A stretch of 64,000 nt of DNA from NCBI RefSeq assembly GCF_000203795.2, contig NW_006281110.1, forward strand, positions 521,854 through 585,853, read 5' to 3'. The translations under genes and the position numbers were made by a program. The stretch comes from Batrachochytrium dendrobatidis JAM81 (taxonomy: Eukaryota; Chytridiomycota; Chytridiomycetes; Rhizophydiales). Positions 51,178 to 63,300 of this stretch are shown piece after piece. The notes below the pieces were generated by a model, which saw only the letters and a program-made list of their open reading frames with translations, was not told where the DNA came from and searched no databases. Positions within the stretch are counted from its first letter, which is position 1; each line of letters opens with the position of its first letter.

Positions 51178-52893
51178 ATGTGTAGGTTGCTTTATTGCTG
51201 CTGTATACCTCCACTACCCCTATCAGCTCGAGCCCAGTATAGTATTGGTCTTATTTTAGCATGTATTTTGGCACTGCTATTCAAGTAAGTTTATGGTCAT
51301 TATTGTCTGAATCTTGAATCTCCGCATAAGAGTTCCAACTCTACAATCCGTTGATTCAGTCTATAGTCTTTGGGTTTAACTCCATGCAGCAACTCGACTA
51401 CGATATGCTTATTGAAACCAATTCATATAATTATTTGACCGATTGAAATTATGACGAAACAGAACACATGGACTGGAATGGTTTCCGTATAGACAGACAC
51501 CAGAATGTGGCATGGCTTGTTGGAACACATTGGCGGTATATAGAATATCATTCGGTTTAGTCATATACCATGCATTTCTTATGGTTTTTCTGATTGGTGT
51601 GTCAGATCCATCAGATCCACGAATACATGTTCAGAACGGGTAATATCAGCTGTACTTGATCATCAACTTGTAACTGGATTCTATGTAGCAACTCATGTCA
51701 AACAATATATATTAGATTATGGCCAGTCAAGTTTGTTGTATTTGTTGGTGTCATGGTTGGACCATTCTACATGGCAAATCACTTGTTTTACCAATATTGG
51801 ATAGCCTGTTGTAAGTACAAATATATTTTGCAATGTCAATTTTAATTGCTCAACTATACCAACACTCTAACCCAATTGAACTCTAATCATTTGAATCTAT
51901 TCAAAATACATGCAGTGATATTTAGCGCAATGTTTGTCATTCTTCAATCCATCATTTTAGTGGACATGGCACGAACCATTTCAGAACATTGTATAGAGAT
52001 GTACGATCAAACACAATCCATACTAGCAAAAATACTTCTTTTATCAACCACATTTATCTGCACAACCGGATTCATCGCCATCACAGTTGTTCTCTACATA
52101 TTCTACGGAAATTGTGTACTCAATCGTGTATTTATTTCTGTCAATCTGATCATGAATCTAGCTCAAATGGGCGTGAGTGTAGTACCCAAAGTGCTGGAAA
52201 ATCATGCAAAAGGCGGACTATTGCCTTCATCTGTTTTAGCATTATATAATACGTTTCTAGTTGCTGTATCTGCCGTATCCAATCCAGATCATTGTCAGAT
52301 TGGAGTGGTGTGGGCTTCTACAGCAAACGCAACAAAAACTAGCGGTGATACGGCTGTGGAAGTTGCAGGTATTGCCTTTTTGGTGATCAATATTGCTTAC
52401 TTGGCATTTTCGACTAGCACAATGGATATATCTGGTAAAAGCAGCGTTGCTGTTTCTTCTGATCAAGGGGAAACCATCGAGTATAATTTCTCCGTTTTTC
52501 ATTTGATATTTATCCTCACTGCGTTTTACATGGCTTCAGTGTTTACCAACGTGAGTATGCAATGCCAATGCACCGTGTAGAATGATTTTAATCTTTGTTG
52601 CATACTAATCAAGATTGGTTTAGTGGAGTGTTTTTTCCATCAGTACAGTGGCTGGTGTAGATTTATCCGCTGTGGACAAGGGAGTTGGACCCATGTGGGT
52701 ATGTTTTTATCATTTCTCGTTAAACTTTATACTGTCATCAATACTTGTATGCATTGAATCACAATCAATTATAAATCACCAACTCGATTTTTTGTCAAAA
52801 TAGGTTTCTGTAGCGACAAGCTGGATAAATGTGTTGTTGTATATCTGGTCACTGTTGGCACCCATTGTTTTCTCAAACCGAGACTTTTCGTAG
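51178..52893 (+). CDS. Serine incorporator (SERINC/TMS1) membrane protein
   Basis: Multipass membrane protein of the TMS1/SERINC family, implicated in lipid and serine handling in endomembranes. Exons 51178-51284, 51463-51639, 51716-51810, 51916-52550, 52624-52698 and 52804-52893 give 392 aa, with about ten hydrophobic helices. Family features: an N-terminal Cys cluster (MCRLLYCCCIPPLPLSARAQYS), CGMACWNTLAVYRISF, QNGLWPVKF, NHLFYQYW, ILVDMARTISEH, SSVLALYNTFLVAVSAVSNP, and the diagnostic C terminus GVGPMWVSVATSWINVLLYI...SNRDFS. The 51178 ATG is the nearest start to the Cys cluster. The typical family length is about 450-470 aa, so the N-terminal loop is short or one small exon is missing between the first two exons. 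Confidence 0.9.
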
Positions 52894-53550
52894 CGCATAA
52901 TAACCTGATAGTAGCCATTTCTAATTTATTCAAACAACCTTCAATCTACTTTCTAATATAGTCAAATAAAATCTGTTTGCGATTGGTTTATTTCAAATGT
53001 AGTAGATAACATCATGCAGTCTTTGCAAAACAGTATGCTAACGTTCGCGTTCTAGTTCAAGAAACCAGAGATTGCACATTTCACAAATGTGATTACTGTT
53101 TGCACTCCAATTACTTCATGTTTGGATTGGATTGAATGAAAGGAAAGTTGGAGATTGGAGATTGGTACCAATCAAACATGAGACTGACCATGTACTTTGA
53201 CTTGTTTGGTTTCATTCTACATGAATAAAACTGTAAAAGCGTGAGCTAGGTGGAAAGTTGCAAGATCATGACTAGTGTCACGTGTACACTAATTTCAATA
53301 AATTAAAAATTGCAAGTTTGACAATTCGACAAAAAACTGCAATACAAGACAGCAGCAATGCCCATCCCACTGTTTCGTATGTACCCTCTGCTATGACTTG
53401 CAAGTTGAATTCATGATGTGTAAATGACTGATAATTTTTTAATTCAAACCATTTATGATGATGGGTTATGAAATGAACATCAACTTGCAACCGGATTGAT
53501 GATACTGGAACAAACCTTGTCAAACTGCTGATTCTACCACATTGTCTATT
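52894..53550. other. Intergenic, SERINC to uL23m, with one element terminus
   Basis: A repeat-family end, CATTCTACATGAATAAAACTG followed by TA, lies at 53213-53235. The matching other end was not found between 52900 and 53200, although the sequence there is vaguely element-like. The region after 53235 may contain the first exon of the mitochondrial ribosomal protein gene, which I could not place. Confidence 0.45.
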
Positions 53551-54036
53551 AGCTGGATCGAAACTTTATTTTCCAAATATTGTTGTTCGTATGGTACGAT
53601 CGAATCTTCCACCCCATCAAGCAGTTTTTCGTTGTCCTCAGCAACTCAACAAACTAGACATGAAATCATATCTAAGCCAACTATACAATATTACTATTAC
53701 AGATATTCGAACAATGAATTATACAGGTAGCACAGTGAAAAAAAATGCAGGCCCAAAGCGACCTGGAAGAGGCAAAATGACTTCCCCATCATACAAAAAA
53801 GTTATTATAACTATGGATGATGATTTTGTGTTTCCCATGCCGCCAATTATAGGCGATGGTACTGGCGATGAAACGTCGGCTACAACGGGTGCGGTTCGTA
53901 TGCCTCCACGAGTATCGTTTGGTAAAGGATCAGCCAACAAAGTTCGTGCAAAGATCAATAAGCAAGCATTGGAGCGAGGTGTGGAATTGGACGCTTCACA
54001 AACCCCAAAAGATTCTTCGACTGACGTACAAAAATA
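53551..54036 (+). CDS. MRPL23: Mitochondrial large-subunit ribosomal protein uL23m (5' end uncertain)
   Basis: Mitochondrial ribosomal protein of the uL23 family, located near the polypeptide exit tunnel. The visible exon reads GSKLYFPNIVVRMVRSNLPP-like sequence from about 53551, then HQAVFRCPQQLNKLDMKSYL, YNITITDIRTMNYTG, and KKVIITMDDDFVFP, all typical of uL23m, and ends with a charged tail at 54036. An in-frame ATG at 53591 would give 148 aa but would drop the conserved KLYFPN segment. A splice acceptor at 53549-53550 (CTATTAG) and an upstream first exon are therefore more likely. I could not identify that exon with confidence. Convergent with the RCC2-like gene. Confidence 0.8.
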
Positions 54037-54426
54037 AACTATGGTTTAATGTGATCTTTGAATCCCTAGATTTGCTAGCGGGATTCGTAAATGTTTTTAG
54101 ATCCATTCTACCTGGTTGGTGTTTTTGGATAGTCATGTGTATAAATAGTGTGCAGATCTCGATATATCCCACCAAATAAATGATTAGATGCTACTTTGCA
54201 TTGCGTTGGCACATACAGTAATTCGACTTGAAGAGCACTCAAGCCTGATTGAGAATAAAACTTTATATGAATAGGCACCAGTCAAGAATATAAAAACAAG
54301 ATTGCATTTATCCAAAAAATACTAATTGATAATCATGTTTAATGTTGATAAAAACGCAGATAATGCTCGAGAAATCCAAATACGAAAAATCGAGTTAAAC
54401 AGTCTTTACATCAACCCACATTGCGA
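54037..54426. other. Convergent intergenic region, uL23m / RCC2-like
   Basis: 390 bp between stop codons; AAATAAAT near 54174 and AATAAAA near 54255 are possible poly(A) signals on the plus strand. No gene, RNA or clear repeat was seen. Confidence 0.5.
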
Positions 54427-56953
54427 CTAAGAATTAATTTTACGTCCTATGGGGTACACCAAGAAATATAGGATAGTCAGTTTCAATACATTGATGATAA
54501 AAATGAAATCGAAAAGACTTGCCTTTTTTCGGCTTAGTAGTAAGTTCAGCATCAGCAACAAGCGCATCGGCAGCATCTTTTCCAGGTTCATCTGAAGTTT
54601 TCCTTTTACCCTTTGCTGCAGGAGCTTTGGCTTTGGTTCCAGCAGCGACTTTCTTTGTAGCTGCAGGAGTCGAAACTTCAGCAAAAGGAGAAGTTGTAAT
54701 CAGTTCCTAGATGAATCGATACGCATTCAAAATAACAGTTAATTTCATGCCCAAGAGTTTCAAAAAGCAAAGCTGATTACCCCAATAGCAGGAAGATCTG
54801 CAAACGGTTTGGAACCTAATGGATTGGAAATATCAAGACGTGTCAATTCACATTTCGATGATACGAATAAAACAGTAATGTAGACACTCACTTTTATCAG
54901 CAACCATCAGAGTAAAACCCAGACCGCACGAAACCTTTTTACATGAGATTCCCTCCATCCCCTTGACAATATCAGCATTTACACATGATCGCGGAGCATT
55001 AGGTCCGTGTCCAAGCTCACCATGATAGGCGTTTTGTCCCCAACTGACGGTTGATTCACCTAGATGAAAATAGTAATGGCATTAAAAGTCTAGCGCAGGT
55101 TCAAGCCAACCGATATCATTTGAACAACATGGAATACTTACCAGCAAGTGCAAATAGAGTAGAACCACCGGCGCTAATTTCCCAAACCTCCCATCCAGAC
55201 AGTCCAGGGTAATGCCTTGAAATCATTAACACAAGTAAATGGTTGACACGAACACAAGCGATTAATATAATGCCATATTCTGAGTAATCAGATGACTGCA
55301 GGTGGAATATGTCAAGCTGTAATTCCAGTTTACGCAAAAAGATGGACATTTACTTTGGATAAAGCCACGGTGTTCCCTGACCGCCATCTCCGGACTGTTT
55401 CCACTTGCCCCAAAGATAGAGTGCATTACGACCTAGAATAGAATTCAACGATTATCAATGTTTTTTGCCACGCTTGAATGATGGATATTCAAAAGGTTAG
55501 TGCTGATGATCCGACTTTAAAGCTTACCATCAATGGCCATGCAACTTGTTGTACCACATGCGATTTTTTTGACCATGTTGTTACGATCTTTGAAGCCAGG
55601 AACTTCTGTTGGAACAAAAATGTCTTTTGGAGGAGAATCGGGAAGACCCAGTCGACCATATCCACCGCAACCCCAAGAATACACGGCCCCTTGATCATCT
55701 AGCGCAAGAGAATGGTTGGTACCACATGCGATTGCAACAATTTTTTTATCTTCGAGTTTGGTGATGGGTTTTGGCATTTGTGGGTCGTATATCATACGAC
55801 TAGTACCAGATATGTAGCTATGATCTTTACCATCACCAAGCTGACCATATTGCGGACTTCCCCATGCAAACAATGTTCCGTCCTCTAAATTTTAAATGAC
55901 AAGCCAAACAGTCAATCTAAATATCCAGTCTAATCATTTATGATGAAATTCAAGTTTGATTTTACCAGTAATGGCGAGTGAAAAGTCTAAACCACAAGCA
56001 ACGTCAACAGCATGTTGTCCTTTGATGGCCGTGACTTGCACAAATGTTTTAATATCGACACCAGCCTTGACACCACATTGCTGTACTTTGTTTTCACCAG
56101 CAGCGTAAACTCTACCAGAAGCTAAACACACGAATTAGATTAGAACAGTGTGGAAACAAGCACATTGACTTTAGATTTAAATGATTTACCAGTAACCAGG
56201 AGAGTATGTGCCTTTCCAACAGCAGCCTTTACAAAGGTTTCACCTTTGATATTGATTCTGAATGGATCGGAACGAGAAGTGGTTGTACCATCACCTAGCT
56301 GACCATTCTGGTTTCGTCCAAATGTGTATGCAGCACCTTGATCTAAACTCATTCTAGTTAGAATCAATACACATAAACTATGGATTCCAAACTATCGACT
56401 GTCTTATACACACCATCAATGATGACTGCATGTGCACTCGTGCAGTGAGAGAACACATCTACAACATTGATATAAGCAGCAGCTCCATAGATATGCGGTG
56501 CGGGGAATTCATGCGAGCCAAAACTAGAATTACATTTTAAAACAAATGAGCATGTAGTTGTAGTCTATAATAGTCTGACTACACACATGGTGTCCATCCA
56601 TACAGTCTGTCATGTAAAAACATGAATCAGATCATATTGATAGAAATGGACTGCGTGTTGTTTAAAGCGCTCTGACCAATACCATGCGTAGATTCAAGTA
56701 AATGACTTGTTCAATTATAATGCGATGACAGTATCTAACATGCATGTTGATGTATGCAATAGACTCTCAATTTTTACAAAGCAACAGCAACATACTCCAT
56801 GGTTTTGGAGTTGGTTGAAGATTTTCTTCCAACCCAGTCCCAGATAGTTGCACCACAAAAGACCAGACCACCAGTACTGTGACTGTTTTTAGAAATATCA
56901 GCACTAGTTTCAGGACTCATGCCAGCAGGTTTGGAATGAGTTTTTGAATCCAT
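54427..56953 (-). CDS. RCC1-repeat protein, RCC2/TD-60-like
   Basis: Seven-bladed RCC1-type propeller protein; RCC2 acts in mitotic and small-GTPase regulation in animals. Minus-strand exons are 56953-56796, 56523-56414, 56342-56190, 56121-55966, 55884-55528, 55432-55354, 55215-55142, 55059-54892, 54815-54781, 54706-54523 and 54446-54427, giving 497 aa. The RCC2-specific start GGLVFCGATIWDWVGRK is clear. Blades include YTFGRNQNGQLGDG, LFAWGSPQYGQLGDG, VYSWGCGGYGRLG and a final VSWGQNAYHGELGHGP. A Lys/Ala-rich nuclear-type tail follows. The last intron would be GC-AG (donor 54522-54521, GCAAGT); if retained, the frame stays open to a different C terminus. Intron 1 (272 nt) contains a repeat-family end at 56601. 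Confidence 0.88.
56601..56625. repeat. Degraded element terminus in intron 1 of the RCC2-like gene
   Basis: TACAGTCTGTCATGTAAAAA resembles the family terminus TA-CAGTCGTATTCATGTAAAA with a small deletion. No partner end was found within the 272-nt intron, so it is a fragment or a chance match. Confidence 0.35.
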
Positions 56954-57438
56954 TATAATTCGAGGCAAGTCGCGAGTCTTTTACAGCGACAATGCGATAA
57001 AATGGGAAATTATTAAAATCATTGAATTGCTTTTTATAAACTGAATCTAAAATCACAATATTCTATTCGAGTTGATTCTTGTAAGATTAAGTTTATTTTT
57101 GTAAGATTAAATTAATTCTTGTGAGATTAAATTGATTAAACCAAGTGATAATGAAAATACATTATTTTATTGATTTAATAATTCAACTTTATATTTTGAT
57201 GAAATTTTGACAGAATCAACAAATTGTTCCAACAAATCAAACTGTCTTTATGACACAATCGACACTTTATTATTCAAATTCACTAAAAATGAGTTGAATT
57301 TCATTTTCAACAATTTCTTGTTTTCATTACTCAACTCAGCACGTGGCTAAATCCATTTTTATCGAATTTTCTTTTTTTCTTTGATAATAATTTCTGGTCA
57401 ACTTGAATATTTTCAACGCAACATTCGACACTTGTATA
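56954..57438. promoter_or_regulatory. Divergent promoter RCC2-like / UTP15 with 20-bp tandem repeats
   Basis: 485 bp of very AT-rich sequence between two start codons. At about 57070-57135 there are three tandem copies of a 20-bp unit like TTATTCTTGTAAGATTAAAT. Poly-T tracts (57365-57385) lie near the UTP15 start. These could be promoter elements or neutral slippage. Confidence 0.55.
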
Positions 57439-59234
57439 ATGTCCGATTATACAAAACTACCCATTCATCAATTTCCAAAGGTTGCTGGAAGAGTTACTGA
57501 TGATACTGCTTACTGGTCAAAACTAAAAGTAGGTTGTTTTCAAGTTTATTGAATCATGTTAATGTGAGGTTGAATTCGAGTTTTATATTCATTCAAATAC
57601 TAACACATCATGAATGGATTAGTCACCAGTCATCATTAAAGAGTTTTCATCCATCAACTCGGTTCAATTCTCTCCTCACTCTCCACACGATTTTTGCATA
57701 TCTTCATCCACTAGAGTTCAAATTTACTCGGCAACCACACAATCTGTCAAAAAAACTATTTCAAGATTCAAGGATGTTGTTCATTGTGCATCAATTCGTC
57801 ACGATAATAAGCTGCTTATTGCTGGTGATGCATCGGGACTCGTTCAAATATTCGAGCTCAATTCTAGAGCAATATTGCGTACTTTGGCTGGCCATAAAGC
57901 TGCAGTACATGCAGCAGAGTTTTGTCCAAATGATACCTCAAAAGTGTTGACTTGTTCAGATGACAAAACTTGTGTGGTATGGGATGTGCCTACACAAATG
58001 CAGACCAGTGTGTTTTCTGAGCACACCGACTATGTACGATCTGCCATCGCAATGCCCGATAACGATACTTTATTCATGACAGGCTCGTACGATCATACTG
58101 TCAAGTTATGGGATACCCGTTCACCTGATGCATCAACAATGACCATGAATCACGGATCTCCAATCGAAGCAATTCTTAGACTTCCTGGCGGTGGTCTTGT
58201 GGCCTCTGCAGGTGGAAACCGTATCAAAATTTGGGATATTCTATCGGGTGGTAAACTGCTGCATTCGTTTTCAAACCATCAAAAAGCAATCACTTCTCTA
58301 TGTTTGGATTCTACAAACTCCTTCTTGATTAGTGGTGCACTCGACCACCATGTCAAAATCGTGTCGTTAGAGGACTATAAAATCGTCCACAGTCTCAAGT
58401 ACTCTGCTCCCATTCTGAGTCTCGGCATTTCTGTATGTGTTTCTTTAAATCTGTCCATGTAGAGTGAATGCATCTGACTCTTGTACACTTTTTTTTTGTA
58501 AATAGCCTACAAATTCACAATTGGTGGTGGGCATGTCTTCTGGACTCTTGTCTATTCGACAACGTGCAGTAAGATCAGAGGATATTGCCAAAAAGCAGGA
58601 TGTTCAAACTCATAATGGCACCTATCAATATTATATACGTGGATCCAATTACACTCCAGACGAGGTAGAGTTGAACGCTTGCTGTTTGTAGTATCTGTAT
58701 TGGCTATTCATATTTATCTACACTATTGCATTATAGAATGATACGCGCATTGAATCAAAAACTAAAGCTAGGCTCCAGTCCTACGATAAGCTGCTCAAGG
58801 GATTCCAGTATGCCAACGCATTGGACGCAGTTCTTGAAGGACCACCTAAACCGCTTTTGATTATTAGTATGCTCGAAGAACTGATTCATCGTGATGGCCT
58901 TCGTGCTGCCCTTGCTGGACGAGATGAACATACTTTGCAACGCATCTTGTCGTTTCTGATGCGATACATATCAAATCCAAGATACACAGTCTTGCTTACG
59001 GATGTGAGCAACACCATTCTTGGTAAGTTTGCAATCTATTCTTTTTGCTGTTTACCATTAATAACATGTATTGGTATAGATATTTACTCTCTGGTGCTGG
59101 GTCACTCTCAAATCATTGGAGAGCTGTTAAAAAAGTTGAAATTTAAAGTGCACGAGGAAATCCAGCTAGATTATAGGCTTGGCGAAGTGATAGGATTGAT
59201 GGATACGCTCATGAGCATGTCTGTCCGTGAGTAA
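57439..59234 (+). CDS. UTP15: U3 snoRNP / t-UTP component Utp15
   Basis: Subunit of the t-UTP complex in the small-subunit processome, required for rRNA transcription and 18S maturation. Exons 57439-57528, 57623-58432, 58506-58664, 58737-59022 and 59080-59234 give 499 aa. The N terminus (SDYTKLPIHQFPKV) and the following WD40 propeller match Utp15: TLAGHKAAVHAAEF, VLTCSDDKTCVVWD, EHTDYVRSAI, MTGSYDHTVKLWD, PGGGLVASAGGNRIKIWD and LISGALDHHVKIV. The C-terminal Utp15 domain has LLKGFQYANALDAVL, LEELIHRDGLRAAL and LQRILSFLMRYI. Exon phases all agree. Confidence 0.95.
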
Positions 59235-59333
59235 TAAACATTGCTTTAAGCTAGTGAGGAACAGTATGATGTAAAGTGTTTGCTTTAGTTTATTGTTTCA
59301 ATACCGACATTCAGAATATGCTAAAGGCTGCAT

Positions 59334-60268
59334 TTATACATCTGAAAACATATCAGAAACTTGTGCATAATAAGCGGGATCAAGATGGTTGGCTAGTTCA
59401 TCACTGGTCATCCATGCAAAATCAGAAATTGTAGATGAAGGAATAATTTTGCCAGAAATAATATGTGCCTTCATATAAAAAATCTAGTGAAATAAAAACA
59501 TAAGATTGAAACCCATTAGATGACATACACTCTATCATATAGGGTTGTAAAAGATCAAGCCATTCATTACCTTTTTACTAGAAAGATGATCGGCTTTGAC
59601 GTGACCAACAGGAGTTTTACCAACAAACCAAGTATCCATGGCAGCACCACAAACATCAACCAATCTCGCCGACGCAGCCTGTGAATTCAAATGAATGAGA
59701 ACAGAATATACGATCCAACTATTTCAACTATTCCAAACATTTAAACTACCTCGTGCAATAGCTCATCACCCAGCACATCGCCAGAAGGAAGTCTCCACAA
59801 GGCATCATCACTTGCTTGTTTGACAACTAAATATACAGATCGTTGCATGATCCGATTCAAAGACTTGAAATCGGCATCAGCAGATGAGATGTTTTTTGCC
59901 GTAACAAGCTTGATCAACTCATCGTCTTGAGGTTGGACTAGAATGGGAGGTTTACCATCTTTTATTTTTCCCGTGGTCACTTTGGCTTGAGCTGCTAGCC
60001 ATCTTTGTTCTGCCATGGATCCCTTTTTGAAATAAAATGTGTAGTCAAATGGTGCAGATTCACTTCGTTCAATAGATTCTCTATATGCATAGTACGCTCG
60101 TTGGAACTCGGTCAGTTCAGGAAGAGTCAGTGGGTTACGTTTGAGAAGAACACCTACTGCAACTGCAGTATGTGGTAATGGGGATGCAGAAGCTGTTGCT
60201 AGAAATCGTTTGTTTAAACATAAACTAGAAACTCTCGAGTTGCTATGGCGAATGGCTGTAGAAAACAT
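59334..60268 (-). CDS. MRPL46: Mitochondrial large-subunit ribosomal protein mL46
   Basis: Nudix-fold mitochondrial ribosomal protein (mL46; Mrpl17 in yeast). Minus-strand exons 60268-59750, 59678-59571 and 59483-59334 give 258 aa. The N terminus is a mitochondrial targeting-type sequence, basic and Ser-rich without acidic residues (MFSTAIRHSNSRVSSL). Conserved parts are VAVGVLLKRNPL, FQRAYYAYRESIE, a Nudix-like core with WRLPSGDVLGDELLHEAA, GKTPVGH and a C-terminal IFYMKAHIISGKI, DFAWMTSDEL. The Nudix catalytic box (GX5EX7REUXEE) is not preserved, as expected for the ribosomal member. Convergent with UTP15. Confidence 0.92.
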
Positions 60269-60380
60269 TTACCAACACTCTAAGATTGACAAAGTTCAGA
60301 TCTTGTCGATGAAATTAAAATTTTATAAAATAAATGATCGGACACGTTCAGTATTATATCACGTGGTTTTATCAGTTTAT

Positions 60381-63300
60381 TCAGTCTGTAAAATACAACC
60401 TCAGCTGATCTGCCATTTGCTGCAAAGACTGCCGTTCAATCCGATTCAATCTGCTTTTTGGTTTTGACTGAAGACACTTGTCCAATGCACTAAGTACTTC
60501 CATCAGATTGGAGTTGCTGTGAGATGACAAACGATCTGATGCCAATGTGGATACCGACCCAGTGGAAAGTGTAATGGGTCCAATCAAGTGTGATTTCAAA
60601 TTATATCCTTTTATGGTCAACAGCGTATCTGCTGCTACAGTGCTAGCAAGTCGCATCTAAAACATACGTGTTTCAAAGTTAGATGAGTAAGTCATTGGTA
60701 TGCCACGTCAGAACTTACTGATTTTGGTTTGACAGCTGATCTGCTCAGTAACTCTTGAACTAGAGATCTGCTGACAGCCGAGAGTTTGGGTGCACCGATT
60801 GGAGATACTGACGCAAATGCAATGGCAGTCTGGGTTGCAGTGTGAATGGTTACCCAATCGCTGTTTTTTGATTGCATTATACGATCCAAAATCCGTGACA
60901 CTTCCTAAAGCGTTCAATTCATTACCATGGTTGCATCAATAGCCAACAATACAGTCTGACACGAATATAGTCGAATGGTGTTGGGTTGGTACTTACAACA
61001 AGACTGTTGAATCGATGTGTTGCAGTCAATCGAATAAAACGCAATACTAGTGTTGAATAAACACGAATTGGTTGCAGTGTTAGTATTGCAACAAAGCATA
61101 ATCCAATAGAGTGACACTACCGTGAAATACAAGCGTTGAATCTGATACATCAGTTTCCATCCACACATCAAAAGAACAAAGTATTCGATACGCTTGACTT
61201 GTATCGAATTTAGCTGAAATTGAGCAAGCTAAATCCGTCAAAGCAATGCACGCTTTTATAGTCTGTCATATAAATATATCAGTTACAATAGATCATAACA
61301 ATGCATACAACACATGGTATAGTTACGCACCAAGCAAAATGCTTCGCCAGGATTATTCATTGATTTAGAATGTTCTAATGCTCCACTCGCACCTTCGATA
61401 TATAATAGTAACGGTTTACTGATTACGTTTTTAAATGTTTCGTTGTCAGCACCAAACACCTGTTTGAAAGATTTGCACGACAAGGGAAATTGATGACTGA
61501 GCGTTTTTAAAAAATCCCATTCAATGATTCGCGCAAGAGGAACGGCTACCAATGCTAAACGTTGAAACTCTACCACCGCGTATGAAACATCTGATTCTGT
61601 GTCCAAGCAATGGCACAATCTTGTCCAGATACAATACAATAAGTTAATCAACGATGCCATATTTTGATCATTCACTCCAAGTTGGTATTGCTGGGTTGTA
61701 GAAAAGGGTTGGATCAGTTCAAATTGACAGAGACATTTCACTAGATCAGCATTGGTAGATATGCTCAACAAAAGTGCAGATGAATCTGGCATTAAAGTTT
61801 TTGGACTCAGAAACGGATTAGATTTCAAGACGATCGCTGAACTATCAAGCCCAAGCAGACAGGCCAGTCTGGTCATTCGAGGAAATAATGGTGACGTGGA
61901 GGCCAATCTTGGAATCAATGCAGAAACCATTGTTTTTGCAAAAGTGTAGCCATCTTTTGTACTTTTAGTGTTTCGTGACACATGTCCAAAGAATTCTGTA
62001 ATCAACAACCACGTAGTTGATTGTGTACAGTTGAAAAATATCCTCCAAAATATATGCTCAAATTGTGGCCATTCAGATACTCTGTCAAGTCCATGAGAAA
62101 ACACACAAAACGACACAAGAATATCTGTGTACATTGGCTGAGCTTCATGGATGGGAAGCACAAGTAAACGCGAATCACTCGACTCTAGTGCATGAAATAT
62201 TTGCTCAATTCTGTTCATCCATGGTAGAGATCGTCGTGAGTTTATGGTCATTGGAAGTGTGCATGTACACAACAGTGCCTTGACGGCATAATACGTTCCA
62301 GCAGATACTGAATGTTGAACTGTGTTTGTTTTATCATAGGCGTCAACCAAAGTATCCAAGTTGTTTTGATCAGATTGGGGATTGTGAGATTCGTTGTATT
62401 GATTCACAGAGTGAATATAAAACTGAAGCGTGGTGTAAACACTTTGAAGTAGTACTGAATCTGGTCCTCGCATTCCATCCAAAGTACATTGAGTGACTAC
62501 AAAACTAATATAAACCAATGTTGGCTCATTGATCAATAACGTGCATGTTGGAGTTTGTAATATATTGATAAGCGCAATCCAAGCAAAATATAGTTTATGG
62601 CTAGCTTACAGTATATTGGCTACAGCACTTGTAAACACGGATGATATTTTTGAAAGCATGTTTACGGTGGCCATTATTTTGATCAAGTGATTCAAATGAG
62701 CCAAGAAAAACTTGGCTGACGTCGAGTTGGACATGTAAAATTAAAATTGTGATGAAGACATACAAATTTGAAATGGTAGTGCTTTAATTTACCTAAAGAG
62801 CATAGTGCCGATAAAGACTTTTCCGGACAGGTATGATGATCGTTTGATAACAATGGTAATAAAGTCAGCCTGCGTGTAGCAGTATCCAAATGTTCCATGC
62901 AAATGACACCAAGCGCTTCATTTGGCATTAGTTGAGTATTCGCTGCCAATAGTATACCAATATGCTTCCATCTGTTAAAAACTATATTTAGCATCTTCAC
63001 AAAACCCCAAAACAGTGTTTCATGTTAAATATAACCAGCCAATATGATTTTGGCGTCTTACCCATGATTCAGTAGTGCAAAATCATGCTCAACGTGTGCA
63101 AATTCCACAAATTGAAGCATCAGCATTAGTATTGCTGGCCATTCTAGATATATATAAAATTTAAAAACAATGAATAGTTTTACATTTATAGCAATTTGGA
63201 TTTACCTTTAGCGGAGAGATTGATGCTATTGGCAGATTCTCCTACGCTAGCCATCAGATTTTCTGCAGCGATTGATGCCTAATTCAAATGACTTGTAGTC

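Noticed and set aside
56575..56610. Extra short exon of the RCC2-like gene with ELYGWTP sequence
   Set aside because: No exit phase fits the following exon. Joining 56796 directly to 56523 keeps the frame (TMDFGSHEF).
63000..63040. TTTCATGTTAAATATAACC as another element terminus
   Set aside because: Only about half the terminal bases match and no TA flank or partner end was found, so it is not counted as a copy.
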